Position numbers and translations under genes: made by a program. Shown piece after piece: positions 24,796-33,665 of a DNA stretch of 64,000 bases (the stretch's first letter is position 1; each line of letters starts with the position of its first letter). The notes below the pieces were generated by a model. It did no database searches. It saw only the letters and a list, made by a program, of their open reading frames with translations, and had not been told where the DNA came from. The stretch is from Litorivita sp040371945 (GTDB lineage: Bacteria > Pseudomonadota > Alphaproteobacteria > Rhodobacterales > Rhodobacteraceae), in the NCBI RefSeq assembly GCF_040371945.1, contig NZ_BAABWS010000001.1:434001-498000 (forward strand). The letters run 5' to 3'.

Positions 24796-25749
24796 TTACA
24801 TGCCAATTGCGGATTTGATCTGCTCCAGAACATTTTGAAGCATCTCGGGATTGTCTTTGGCTTTGTCCAATCCGGTCTTGAGCATGGTTTTTTGCATATC
24901 GCCAATCGACGAGCCGTCGATCATTTCGGAGACTTTGTCGAAGTTAAAGCCGTCGACGGTGAGCAATTCCTTCATGCCCTCCATCATCGAACTGCCCGCA
25001 TCACCGGCCGCTTCGGCGGCATCAGCGGCCGCATCGCTCGCGGTTTGCGCCGCATCGGCTGCGGTGTCAGCGGCGGCTTCGGCGGTGTTTGCAGCGGCAT
25101 CCGCAGCGGCCGAAGCGGTATCGGCGGCGGCGTCAACTGCGGTGCTGGCGGCGGTTTCGGCAGCGGCGGCAGCATCGGTTGCGGCCTCTGCTGCGTCCTT
25201 GGCCACACCAGCGGCGGCATCGGCGGCGTCTGCGGCGGCGGCAGTGCCCGCATCAACGGCGCCCGTGGCTGCATCGCTCACGACTTCGGCTGCGCCTTCG
25301 GCGGCGTCCGTGGCCGCATCAACGGCCTGTGTCGCGGCGTCGCTGGCGGTTTGCGCCGCCTCGGTGGCCACTTCAGCAGCCTCGCTCGCAACCTCTTTAG
25401 CCGCATCTGCCGCATCGGTGGTCATGTCTTTGGCCGCATCCGCTGCGCTCGCGGCCGCATCACCGGCGGCATCCACAGCGTCGCCTGCTGCGTCCGCCGC
25501 TGCGGTTGCCGCGTCGCTGGCAGCATCTGCCGCCGCAGTCGCCGCATCCGTAGCCGCGTCCGTGGCCGCGTCGACCGCATCACCGGCCGCTGCGGCGGCA
25601 TCACTGGCCGCCTCTTTGGCCGCATCAGCGGCCCCGCTGGTCGCATCTGTGGCGTCTTGCACAACCTCTTGCACCGATTTGCCGGACATCAGCAGGTATC
25701 CGCCGCCAACAATCACCAGCGCAATCACGACCCAAAGCAGATTTTTCAT
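24796..25749 (-). CDS. Alanine-rich repeat protein with N-terminal membrane anchor
   Basis: The 317-residue protein has a membrane segment (LLWVVIALVIVGGGYLLM, residues 4-21), then about 220 residues of near-pure Ala with regularly placed Asp, Thr, Ser and Val (units such as AADAAKE, ATDAA, AAGDAVDA). It ends in a non-repetitive domain of about 60 residues (ELLTVDGFNFDKVSEMIDGS; KDNPEMLQNVLEQIKSA). The repeat would form long amphipathic helices, as in LEA-like or apolipoprotein-like proteins, probably as a periplasmic rod carrying the C-terminal domain. No function is known. It has its own intrinsic terminator and is divergent from infC. Confidence 0.85.
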   Translation of the reverse strand: MKNLLWVVIALVIVGGGYLLMSGKSVQEVVQDATDATSGAADAAKEAASDAAAAAGDAVDAATDAATDAATAAADAASDAATAAADAAGDAVDAAGDAAASAADAAKDMTTDAADAAKEVASEAAEVATEAAQTASDAATQAVDAATDAAEGAAEVVSDAATGAVDAGTAAAADAADAAAGVAKDAAEAATDAAAAAETAASTAVDAAADTASAAADAAANTAEAAADTAADAAQTASDAAADAAEAAGDAGSSMMEGMKELLTVDGFNFDKVSEMIDGSSIGDMQKTMLKTGLDKAKDNPEMLQNVLEQIKSAIGM

Positions 25750-25954
25750 GGTTCTTCATCCCCTTAACATAGGCGGGCCGCCATCCTGGCGCCCACTTCA
25801 AACAGATGTTGCAGATGCCGAGAGTTAACAAAAGGTTCAAGGGGAAAAGCAGGCGATTTCGGCCCGAACCTGCCTATTTTGCCGCTTGAAAGAGCGTGGC
25901 TGCGGGTTTACCTTGCACAATCGAAAGCTATCAAACCATTGAAGGATCAAAACC

Positions 25955-26500
25955 ATAGCCCGCAGACCTCATAACGCGCCACCCACGCGCGAAACCGGAC
26001 CCAGAATCAACGACCGCATCCGTTGCCCCGAAATCCGCCTGATTGGTGCGGACGGCGAAAACGTAGGTGTGGTGACACCCGCGAGGGGCATGGAACTGGC
26101 CGAAGAAGCGGGTCTTGATCTGGTGGAAATTTCCCCCAATGCCGAGCCGCCCGTCGTCAAGATCATGGACTTCGGCAAGTATAAATACGAGACGCAAAAG
26201 CGCGAATCCGAAGCGCGCAAAAAGCAAAAGATCATCGAGATCAAAGAGGTCAAATTCCGGCCCAATACCGATACGCATGACTATGAAGTCAAAATGCGCA
26301 ACGTGTATAAGTTCTTGGAAAACGGCGATAAAGTCAAAGTCACCTTGCGGTTCCGCGGGCGCGAAATGGCGCACCAGAACCTTGGCCGCGAGTTGCTTGA
26401 ACGTGTGGCCGAGGACACCAAAGACTGCGGGCGCGTGGAAAACATGCCCAAAATGGAAGGCCGCCAGATGATCATGCTGATCGGCCCGCTGCCCAAGTAG
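25955..26500 (+). CDS. infC: Translation initiation factor IF-3, ATA start codon
   Basis: The 181-residue factor keeps 30S subunits free and monitors start-codon choice. Typical sequence is PRINDRIRCPEIRLIGADGE, then DFGKYKYETQKR, the lysine-rich linker and the C-terminal domain (TLRFRGREMAHQNLGRELLER). No ATG, GTG or TTG gives the full N-terminus. ATA at the first codon yields (M)ARRPHNAPPTRETGPRIN, at the right length, and has GAAGGA eight to nine bases upstream. Rare start codons are well known for infC because IF-3 rejects them and so limits its own synthesis. A strong terminator follows. Confidence 0.93.
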   Translation: MARRPHNAPPTRETGPRINDRIRCPEIRLIGADGENVGVVTPARGMELAEEAGLDLVEISPNAEPPVVKIMDFGKYKYETQKRESEARKKQKIIEIKEVKFRPNTDTHDYEVKMRNVYKFLENGDKVKVTLRFRGREMAHQNLGRELLERVAEDTKDCGRVENMPKMEGRQMIMLIGPLPK

Positions 26501-26548
26501 GCTGCAGCGCTCAGCCTCACCGGCGCGGCAGTTTTGCCCGCCCGTCCG

Positions 26549-26585
26549 GCCTCCCCCCGCTGACGTTGGGGGAGGCTTTTTCTTT
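26549..26585 (+). terminator. Intrinsic terminator of infC
   Basis: The stem GCCTCCCCC (26549-26557) with GGGGGAGGC (26568-26576) is followed by TTTTTCTTT, about 50 bases after the stop. Confidence 0.85.
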
Positions 26586-26800
26586 GCGCGCGGGGGGCCG
26601 TCGGGGCAAGGGACGCGTTCAAAATGATAAAACTTTTCGAAAGATCATTTCACAAGTTGCGCCTGACGTAGCGTCACTTTGAGACATATTAACGAATAGG
26701 TGCTTAAATCTGGCTAGGGTCGCCCTAGGTCTTCTCATACGTGCCGATATTCGTCCGCCCGACCCGTCGGGCGAGAACGGCTCTAACAGGTATTTTCGCC

Positions 26801-27508
26801 ATGTCCCGACGCCCCATTGCAACGCGTCCCGTGCTCTACTCCGTGATCATTTCGGTGTTCGTGGTGGCGGCGAATTATGCCTTTAGCGTGGTTTTCGTCG
26901 GGTTGGATTATCTGAAAACCTATATCGTGCCGGAAACCTTGGTGCCGATCTTGCTGGCCGTGCCCGTCGCCGTCATCGCCGCACGGCAAAGGCGGCGCAT
27001 CTACCGGCTCAACTGCACCTTGCAAGATATGGTTGATCATGACGGGCTGACCCAACTCAAATCGCGGCAATATCTGCTCAATAACGTCAAAGTCGCGGCG
27101 CAAGAAAACACCGTGGTGATGATGATCGACGTCGATCATTTCAAAGCGCTCAACGACACCCATGGGCACCAAGCCGGTGACCGCGCCTTGCAACATATGG
27201 CGCGCATCTTTGCCGATTGCTGCCGCACCGAAGATGTGATCAGCCGCTATGGCGGTGAGGAATTTGTTATTGTTCTCAAGGACTCAGACCTCAGCGCCGC
27301 CGCATTGATCGCCAAACGCATCCGCAAGACCCTCGCCAAAAGGCCGCTGGAAACCAGCGAAGGCTCCATCGCCCTGACCGTCTCCATCGGGATCAGCCTG
27401 CTGCGCGATGGTGACGATATGGCCGATGCTTTGGTGCGCGCCGATACGGCGATGTATCTGGCCAAGAAAAAGGGCCGCGACCGCGTTGAAATGGAAGGCG
27501 CGGCCTAG
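26801..27508 (+). CDS. GGDEF domain diguanylate cyclase
   Basis: The 235-residue protein has two N-terminal membrane helices (VLYSVIISVFVVAANYAFSV and TLVPILLAVPVAVIAA) and a C-terminal GGDEF domain. The catalytic signature is RYGGEEF, and the inhibitory I-site RxxD is present as RTED exactly five residues before it, so it should make cyclic di-GMP and be product-inhibited. There is no obvious sensory domain beyond the membrane helices. The ATG giving MSRRPIATRP is chosen; a GTG 60 bases earlier would add an arginine-rich leader. Confidence 0.9.
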   Translation: MSRRPIATRPVLYSVIISVFVVAANYAFSVVFVGLDYLKTYIVPETLVPILLAVPVAVIAARQRRRIYRLNCTLQDMVDHDGLTQLKSRQYLLNNVKVAAQENTVVMMIDVDHFKALNDTHGHQAGDRALQHMARIFADCCRTEDVISRYGGEEFVIVLKDSDLSAAALIAKRIRKTLAKRPLETSEGSIALTVSIGISLLRDGDDMADALVRADTAMYLAKKKGRDRVEMEGAA

Positions 27509-27550
27509 GCCCCTGCCGACCTCGCCCGCCGCAGCGGACAGCGGACATAC

Positions 27551-27588
27551 AAAAGCCCCCGCATTGGATGCGAGGGCTTTCTTTCGTT
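27551..27588. terminator. Bidirectional terminator between the GGDEF gene and coxM
   Basis: AAAGCCC-CCGCA and TGCGA-GGGCTTT pair around a TTGGA loop, with T-rich sequence on both sides. It lies between two convergent genes and should stop transcription from each. Confidence 0.75.
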
Positions 27589-27600
27589 TATGCGCGCCGA

Positions 27601-28386
27601 TCACGCCGCCGCAGTAACCGCACGTTTGGTCAAAACACCGACCAGATGCGCACGGTATTCCGCCGTGCCATGCAAATCCGCGATCATGCCATCGGCCGGA
27701 ACCGACAAGCCATCCAGAGCCGACGCCGAGAAGTTCGACGACAAGGCCGCTTCGGCCTCGCTCCAGCGGAACACACCTTCTTCGGAGGCGCCGGTCACCG
27801 CCACGCGCACGCCGTCGGCGTATTTGGCAACAAAGACACCGACCAAAGCAAAGCGCGAGGCAGGTTGCTCGAACTTTTGGTAGTTGGCCTTCTCGGGGAT
27901 CGGGAGTTTGACCGACGTGATGATTTCGCCCTCGTCCAATGCGGTGGTGAACATGCCTTGGAAATAGTCATCCGCCGCAATCTCGCGCGCATTGGTGACG
28001 ATGGTCGCGCCCGATGCCAAAGCCGCCGAAGGGTAGCAGGCCGAAGGGTCATTGTTGGCAAGGCTGCCGCCAATGGTGCCGCGGTTGCGCACTGCCGGAT
28101 CGCCGATGTTGGAGGCCAAAGCCGCCAGCGCCGGATAGGCCGAGGCCTCGTCAGCCACGGTTTTGTGGGTGGTGGCGCCGCCGATGGTCAAGGTGCCCCC
28201 GCTAGCGGAGACCCCTTTCATTTCGGCAATCCCGCTCAGCGAGACCAGCTTTTCAGGCATGGCCAGACGTTGCTTCATGGTGGGCAAAAGCGTTTGACCG
28301 CCGCCCAATGCTTGCGCCTCGTCAGAGGAGAGCGCAGCAACCGCGTCCGCCACCGTGGTGGGTTTTTCGAACTCGAAGTTATACAT
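27601..28386 (-). CDS. coxM: CO-dehydrogenase-type medium (FAD) subunit
   Basis: The 261-residue FAD-binding subunit belongs to the molybdenum hydroxylase family and passes electrons from the iron-sulfur subunit to the acceptor. It has the two FAD-binding glycine motifs ALGGGQTLLPTMKQR and TIGGSLANNDPSACYP. The ATG has an excellent TAAGGAG site; longer N-termini are not supported. It is the last gene of the S-L-M order and is 11 bases after coxL. Confidence 0.93.
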   Translation of the reverse strand: MYNFEFEKPTTVADAVAALSSDEAQALGGGQTLLPTMKQRLAMPEKLVSLSGIAEMKGVSASGGTLTIGGATTHKTVADEASAYPALAALASNIGDPAVRNRGTIGGSLANNDPSACYPSAALASGATIVTNAREIAADDYFQGMFTTALDEGEIITSVKLPIPEKANYQKFEQPASRFALVGVFVAKYADGVRVAVTGASEEGVFRWSEAEAALSSNFSASALDGLSVPADGMIADLHGTAEYRAHLVGVLTKRAVTAAA

Positions 28387-28397
28387 TTCCGATCTCC

Positions 28398-30764
28398 TTA
28401 AGCGTTGTTCATCGCGGCCCAAACACGGGCGGGCGAAAGCGGCATGTCGATATGGGTGATATCTTTGCCCGCAGAGCGCAGAGCGTCAACCACAGCATTG
28501 ACCACCGCGGGGGGCGATCCGATGGCACCGGCCTCGCCGCAGCCCTTCACACCAAGCGGGTTGTGTGTGCAAGGCGTCTGGCACGAGTGATCCACCGTGT
28601 AGAACGGCACATCCGAGGCCCGCGGCATGGCGTAATCCATATACGAACCGGTCAGAAGCTGGCCGTTCTCGTCATAGGCTGCACCTTCGAGCAAGGCCTG
28701 CCCGATGCCTTGGGCGATGCCGCCGTGGACCTGACCGGAGACGATCATCGGGTTGACGATGTTGCCAAAGTCATCCGCCGCCGCGAAACGTTCGATCGTG
28801 ACCTTGCCGGTATCGGGGTCGACCTCGACCTCGCAGCAATAGGCGCCCGACGGATAGGTGAAGTTCGCCGGATCGTAGAAGGCGGTTTCCTCAAGGCCCG
28901 GCTCGATGTCTTCGAGCGGGTAGTTATGGGGCACATAGGCCGCGAGGGTCACATCGCCCCAAGCCACCGATTTATCGGTGCCCGCAACAGAGAACTGCCC
29001 GTCTTTGAGCTCGATATCGCCCTCGGAGGCTTCCATCAGGTGGGCCGCGATCTTCTTGGCTTTGTTGATGATTTTCTCTGTGGCGCGAACCATGGCCGAC
29101 CCGCCAACCGCGAGCGAGCGCGAGCCGTAGGTGCCCATGCCCATCGGCGCTTTGTCGGTGTCGCCATGTTCGATTTCCACCATCGAGGCGTCGATCCCGA
29201 TCATATCGGCGATCACCTGCGGGAAGGCGGTTTCGTGGCCTTGGCCGTGGCTGTGCGATCCGGTCATCACAACAAGGCCGCCGGTCGCATTCACCCGCAC
29301 AGTGGCCGATTCATAAAGACCCGCACGCGCCCCAAGTTGCCCCACAAGGTTCGACGGCGCGATGCCGCAAGCCTCGATATAGCAATTGACGCCAAATCCG
29401 CGCAGCTTGCCTTTGGCTTTGCTCGCCGCGCGGCGCGCCTCGAACCCAGCAAAATCAGCGACTTGCGTGAGCTTGTCCATCGTGGCGTGATAATCGCCAG
29501 TGTCATATTCCACCGCGACAGGCGTTGCATAGGGGAATTCGGTGATGAAGTTCTGACGGCGCAGGGCCACCGGATCAACACCAAGCTCCAACGCGGCTTT
29601 GTCCACCACGCGCTCCAGTTGGTAGGTCGCCTCGGGACGGCCCGCGCCGCGGTAGGCATCGACCGGAACCGTATTGGTAAACACCGCTTTGACGTTCACA
29701 TAGACCAGCGGAGTTTTGTAGTTGCCCGCCATCAATGTGCCGTGCAGCCATGTCGGCACCGAGGGTGCAAATGTCGACAGATAGGCGCCCATATTGGCAT
29801 AGGTATCGGTGCGCAGCGCGGTAAAGTTATTGTCCGCATCCAGCGCCAGTTGAATGGTGCTGACGTGGTCACGGCCGTGTGCGTCCGACATAAAGGCTTC
29901 GGAGCGGGTCGAGGTCCATTTGACCGGACGGTTCACCGCCTTGGCCGCGAAGGTGCAAAAAGCCTCTTCGGCATAGTGGAAGATTTTCGTGCCGAAACCG
30001 CCGCCCACATCGGGGGCCACAACGCGCAGCTTATGCTCGGGGATGCCCAAAACGAATGCGCCCATCAACAGGCGGATCACATGGGGGTTTTGCGAAGTGG
30101 TATAAAGCGTGTGATCGCCCGTGCCGCGATTGAAATCGCCAACGGCCACGCGCGGCTCCATCGGGTTGGCGATCAGGCGGTTGTTGACCAATTCCAATGT
30201 GGTGACATGCGCGGCATTGGCAAAAGCCTCTTCCACGGCGGCTTTGTTCTCTTCAACAAAGCCCCAGTCATAGCACAGGTTGCTGGTCAGATCGTCATGC
30301 ACCTTGGGCGCGCCCTCTTCGAGCGCTTTTTTCATGTCCACAACGGCGGGAAGCTCTTCGATATCCAGCTCGATTGCCTCGGCCGCATCGCGCGCTTGCT
30401 CAAGGCTTTCGGCCACCACGGCGCAGATCGGATCGCCCACATGGCGAACCTTGCCTTGGGCCAGAACGGGGTGCGCGGGCTCTTGCATTTTCTCGCCGAA
30501 ACGGTCGGTGATTTCCCAACCGCACGGAATGCCGCCAACGCCTTCGAAATCCGCACCGGTGAAGATGCGCACCACGCCTGGCATCGCGGATGCGGCGGAT
30601 GTGTCGATGTTGTTGATCCGGCCATGGGCGATATCAGAGCGCAGAAAATGCACATAGGTCTGGTTTTGCAGATTGATATCGTCGGTGTAATTGCCGGTTC
30701 CGCTCAAAAAGCGGACGTCTTCGCGCCGCTTGGTGCTGGCGCCGATGCCTCCATCTTTGGGCAT
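28398..30764 (-). CDS. coxL: CO-dehydrogenase-type large molybdopterin subunit, form II
   Basis: The 788-residue subunit binds the molybdopterin cofactor. The active-site loop reads AYRGAGR at residues 370-376, the form II signature; proven CO dehydrogenases (form I) have AYxCSFR with the copper-binding cysteine. The MoCo-contacting GGGFGTK near 254 and the catalytic glutamate in GCGEAGAIGSPP near the C-terminus are present. Without the cysteine it may oxidise another small molecule or CO only poorly. The gene order S-L-M is also typical of form II clusters. Confidence 0.93.
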   Translation of the reverse strand: MPKDGGIGASTKRREDVRFLSGTGNYTDDINLQNQTYVHFLRSDIAHGRINNIDTSAASAMPGVVRIFTGADFEGVGGIPCGWEITDRFGEKMQEPAHPVLAQGKVRHVGDPICAVVAESLEQARDAAEAIELDIEELPAVVDMKKALEEGAPKVHDDLTSNLCYDWGFVEENKAAVEEAFANAAHVTTLELVNNRLIANPMEPRVAVGDFNRGTGDHTLYTTSQNPHVIRLLMGAFVLGIPEHKLRVVAPDVGGGFGTKIFHYAEEAFCTFAAKAVNRPVKWTSTRSEAFMSDAHGRDHVSTIQLALDADNNFTALRTDTYANMGAYLSTFAPSVPTWLHGTLMAGNYKTPLVYVNVKAVFTNTVPVDAYRGAGRPEATYQLERVVDKAALELGVDPVALRRQNFITEFPYATPVAVEYDTGDYHATMDKLTQVADFAGFEARRAASKAKGKLRGFGVNCYIEACGIAPSNLVGQLGARAGLYESATVRVNATGGLVVMTGSHSHGQGHETAFPQVIADMIGIDASMVEIEHGDTDKAPMGMGTYGSRSLAVGGSAMVRATEKIINKAKKIAAHLMEASEGDIELKDGQFSVAGTDKSVAWGDVTLAAYVPHNYPLEDIEPGLEETAFYDPANFTYPSGAYCCEVEVDPDTGKVTIERFAAADDFGNIVNPMIVSGQVHGGIAQGIGQALLEGAAYDENGQLLTGSYMDYAMPRASDVPFYTVDHSCQTPCTHNPLGVKGCGEAGAIGSPPAVVNAVVDALRSAGKDITHIDMPLSPARVWAAMNNA

Positions 30765-30885
30765 GGTGTATCCTCCCTAAAAAGCCGCGCTGCGCGCAGG
30801 CTTTGGATGTGTCGAATGAAACGGGCCGCTGGACTGCGGCACGCTGATCCCTCTTATGCGGGGGCAATACGCCCCACAGCGCGCC

Positions 30886-31383
30886 TTATTCGGCGGCAAC
30901 CTCGGCTGCGATATTGCTCACGTCCTGACCCGAAGCGGCCATGATCGATTTCACGATATTGTGGTAACCGGTGCAGCGGCAGATATTGCCCTCAAGGTGA
31001 TGGCGGATCTCCGCCTCGGTCGGCTTGGGGTTTTCCTTGAGCAGCGCCGTCGCGCTCATCACCATGCCGGGAGTGCAGAACCCGCACTGAAGCCCGTGGT
31101 AATCTTGGAAGGCTTGCTGCACGGTGTTGAGCGTGCCGTCAGCGGCGGCCTGTGCTTCGATGGTTTCAACCGATGCGCCTTCGGCTTCGAGGGCCAGCAT
31201 CGTGCATGATTTCACGGCCTTGCCGTCAACATGCACAACGCAAGCGCCGCATTGCGATGTGTCGCACCCGACATGTGTGCCCGTCAGTTGCAATTGGTCG
31301 CGCAAGAAATGAACAAGAAGTGTCCGGCCTTCTACGTCGCCGGTGGCTGTCTTGCCATTCACGGTCATGGTGACCTGAGACAT
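30886..31383 (-). CDS. coxS: CO-dehydrogenase-type small [2Fe-2S] subunit
   Basis: The 165-residue protein has two [2Fe-2S] clusters: a plant-ferredoxin-type cluster from HVGCDTSQCGACVVHVDG plus a later Cys, and the helical-domain cluster from LQCGFCTPGM and NICRCTGYHNIV. It links the molybdenum site to FAD in CoxM. The start MSQVTMTVNGK has a GGGAGGAG leader; earlier starts would add non-homologous sequence. It is the first gene of the structural operon, 121 bases before coxL. Confidence 0.94.
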   Translation of the reverse strand: MSQVTMTVNGKTATGDVEGRTLLVHFLRDQLQLTGTHVGCDTSQCGACVVHVDGKAVKSCTMLALEAEGASVETIEAQAAADGTLNTVQQAFQDYHGLQCGFCTPGMVMSATALLKENPKPTEAEIRHHLEGNICRCTGYHNIVKSIMAASGQDVSNIAAEVAAE

Positions 31384-31593
31384 GTGGCTCCTCCCAGAGT
31401 TAATGTGGTTATGAGAGGATGATAACCACCTCGCGGGCCGATGTGTAAGGGATAATTCCCAACTTAGACCAAAGGAGGATATAGCCGCGCCGCGCCAGCG
31501 CCCGCACATAAATTCGCGCGAAGAACGGCGCGCAATACATTGACTTTAATTAATTAAATTCGACATCAGGACGCTGCAAAAAACGCGCAATCC

Positions 31594-32616
31594 TCACGCA
31601 TCCGCGTCGCGGCGCGGGCGCGGGCGGGTCGGAATTTCCTTGAGCAGCCCCCCGACCCCCATCATCGCGATATCCGCCGAGCCGACGCAAAGCCCGCCCA
31701 TCAGCCGCTCCAGCACCCAATCGGCCCCGTTCAACGCAATCGAGCGCGCACATCCTGGCAAGCCGATCACCGGCTTTTCGCCCAGCCGCCCGACAAACAG
31801 CAAATTGCCCGGATCGACGGGCATGCCAAATCGGATCACCTCGCCGCCCGCCATGCGCAGCGCCTGCGGCGCGACGTCATAGGCGTCGGATGTGGCCGAT
31901 CCGGTGAGGATCAAGATCATCTCGCCCGTCGCCGCCTTGATCGCCTCGGCCAAGGGCGCCTCGCGGTGGGCGGTGATGACGCGCGCGGTGAGCGATGCGT
32001 TGAACCGCGCCAATCGCCCCGCCGTGGCGGCGCGTCCCTTATCGGACGGCTCTGCGCCGCCGGTCTCTTGGGTCACGGTTTCGATCAAGGTCGCGGTGCT
32101 ATAGTAGGGCGGCAAAACGCGGATCGCCCCCGCCGCCCCCGCCTCGGCCTGCTGCACCTTTGTCTCGGGCACGGCATAGGCGATGATCTTGATCGTGGCG
32201 ATCATGCCGCCTTCGTCCACGCGCGCATGATCGGCCACGGTGGCAACCGAAATCATCGGGTCAATCGCATTGAGCGCATGGATGCGCGCGGCGTCCAGCT
32301 TCACGATCCCGCAAGAGGCGGCATAAAGATTGACCCGCCCCGCCCCCGCGCCGGTGATGCGGATACATTGCGCCTCGGGGTCCGGCACCAAAGCCTGCGC
32401 CAGACGCAGCGCCGTCGCATCCTCGCCCAGATCGCCCGCCTCCAAGCTCGCCGCCACGACCTGCATTATCCCCGATGCGGCCAGATCGGCCAGATGCGCA
32501 GCGCCCAAAACCGTGCCCTTGGCGATGCGCTTGGCCGAAGCCTTTGGCCCCAAATCCAGCGAATGCGCCAAAATCGCGCCCTCGGCGTCAGCAAGCGCGA
32601 CATATCCGAACTTCAC
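31594..32616 (-). CDS. Molybdopterin-binding (MoeA/CinA-type domain) protein of the cox cluster
   Basis: The 340-residue protein starts at a GTG that overlaps the TGA of the XdhC-like gene (GTGA), with GGAG eight bases ahead. The C-terminal half has a MoCF-type fold (LTGSATSDAYDVAPQALRMAGGEVIRFGMPVDPGNL ... LPGCARSIALNG). Such proteins are regularly encoded with xanthine/CO-dehydrogenase maturation genes and are thought to bind or modify the molybdenum cofactor. It is followed by a 210-base gap before coxS. Confidence 0.82.
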   Translation of the reverse strand: MKFGYVALADAEGAILAHSLDLGPKASAKRIAKGTVLGAAHLADLAASGIMQVVAASLEAGDLGEDATALRLAQALVPDPEAQCIRITGAGAGRVNLYAASCGIVKLDAARIHALNAIDPMISVATVADHARVDEGGMIATIKIIAYAVPETKVQQAEAGAAGAIRVLPPYYSTATLIETVTQETGGAEPSDKGRAATAGRLARFNASLTARVITAHREAPLAEAIKAATGEMILILTGSATSDAYDVAPQALRMAGGEVIRFGMPVDPGNLLFVGRLGEKPVIGLPGCARSIALNGADWVLERLMGGLCVGSADIAMMGVGGLLKEIPTRPRPRRDADA

Positions 32617-33584
32617 GGCGTCGCTCCGCGCAAAACGCCCACCACCTGCGACAGGATCGACACGGCGATTTCCGCCGGATTGGCCGCGCCGATATCGAGG
32701 CCGACGGGGCCGTGAATGCGCCCGATCTGCGCGGCAGTAAAGCCCGCCGCGCCCAAACGCTCCACCCGTTTGGCATGGGTGCGCGTCGACCCCAAAGCGC
32801 CGATATAAAAGCAATCGGCGGCCAAGGCTTGCTCCAGCGCCGGATCGTCGAGTTTGGGATCATGGGTCAGCAAAACCAGCGCCGTGCGCGCATCCAGACC
32901 CAGCTTGGCCACCGCCTCGTCGGGCCAGTCGTCCAAAATCTGCTCGCCTGGAAACCGCGCCTGCGAGCCAAAAGCGCCGCGCGGCTCGATCAGCACCGGA
33001 TCAAACCCTGCAATCCGCGCCATGGGCACCAAAGCCTGCGCAATATGGACCGCGCCGACCACGATCATCCGCAAGGGCGGGTTGTGGATGGCGACGAAAA
33101 CCTGCTCGCCCGCCTCAAAGCCCGAGCGGTCCATGCGAAAACGCTCGTCAAACCCTCCGCGGACCAATTCGCGCGCGCCGGTGTTAAGATCGCTGACCAC
33201 CGCCACGGCCGCGCGCGCCGCGCGCGCCGCGACGAGATCCTCCAGAACCGCCACGGGCAGGACCGATCCCACCGGTTCGACCAAAATGCGGATCGTGCCG
33301 CCGCAAGCCAGCCCGACGGCAAAGGCATCCCCGTCCGAGACGCCATATTCGAGCAGCATCTGCTTGCCGCTCTCGATCGCCTCGATGGCTTCCAAGATCA
33401 CCGCCCCCTCGACACAGCCGCCCGACACCGAGCCTTCGATCTCGCCCGCGCTGTTGATCGCCAACTGGCTGCCGATGCGGCGCGGGGCGCTGCCCCATGT
33501 TTCGACCACCGTGGCCAAAGCCGCGCCTTTGCCCGCCTTGTGCCACGCCAAAGCCACCTCGGGTATATTGTCAAAACGATCCAT
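32613..33584 (-). CDS. XdhC/CoxF-type molybdenum cofactor maturation protein
   Basis: The 323-residue protein has an N-terminal XdhC/CoxI domain (ATVVETWGSAPRRIGSQLAIN, GSVSGGCVEGAVI) and a C-terminal Rossmann-type domain (IVVGAVHIAQALVPMA; LLTHDPKLDDPALEQAL; YIGALGSTRTHAKR). XdhC binds the molybdenum cofactor, promotes its sulfuration and inserts it into the large subunit. Two adjacent ATG codons are possible; the second is better spaced from AGGGG. It overlaps the molybdopterin-binding gene. Confidence 0.9.
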   Translation of the reverse strand: MDRFDNIPEVALAWHKAGKGAALATVVETWGSAPRRIGSQLAINSAGEIEGSVSGGCVEGAVILEAIEAIESGKQMLLEYGVSDGDAFAVGLACGGTIRILVEPVGSVLPVAVLEDLVAARAARAAVAVVSDLNTGARELVRGGFDERFRMDRSGFEAGEQVFVAIHNPPLRMIVVGAVHIAQALVPMARIAGFDPVLIEPRGAFGSQARFPGEQILDDWPDEAVAKLGLDARTALVLLTHDPKLDDPALEQALAADCFYIGALGSTRTHAKRVERLGAAGFTAAQIGRIHGPVGLDIGAANPAEIAVSILSQVVGVLRGATP

Positions 33585-33665
33585 CATGTCCCCTCATCTC
33601 ACCGCGCAGTATGACCTTGCCCCGCGCGCTTGTCTCCCCCCAAGGCGCGGCGCAATGGCCAAAAT

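Noticed and set aside
28308..30944. 878-codon plus-strand frame
   Set aside because: Antisense to coxL, whose motifs are unmistakable.
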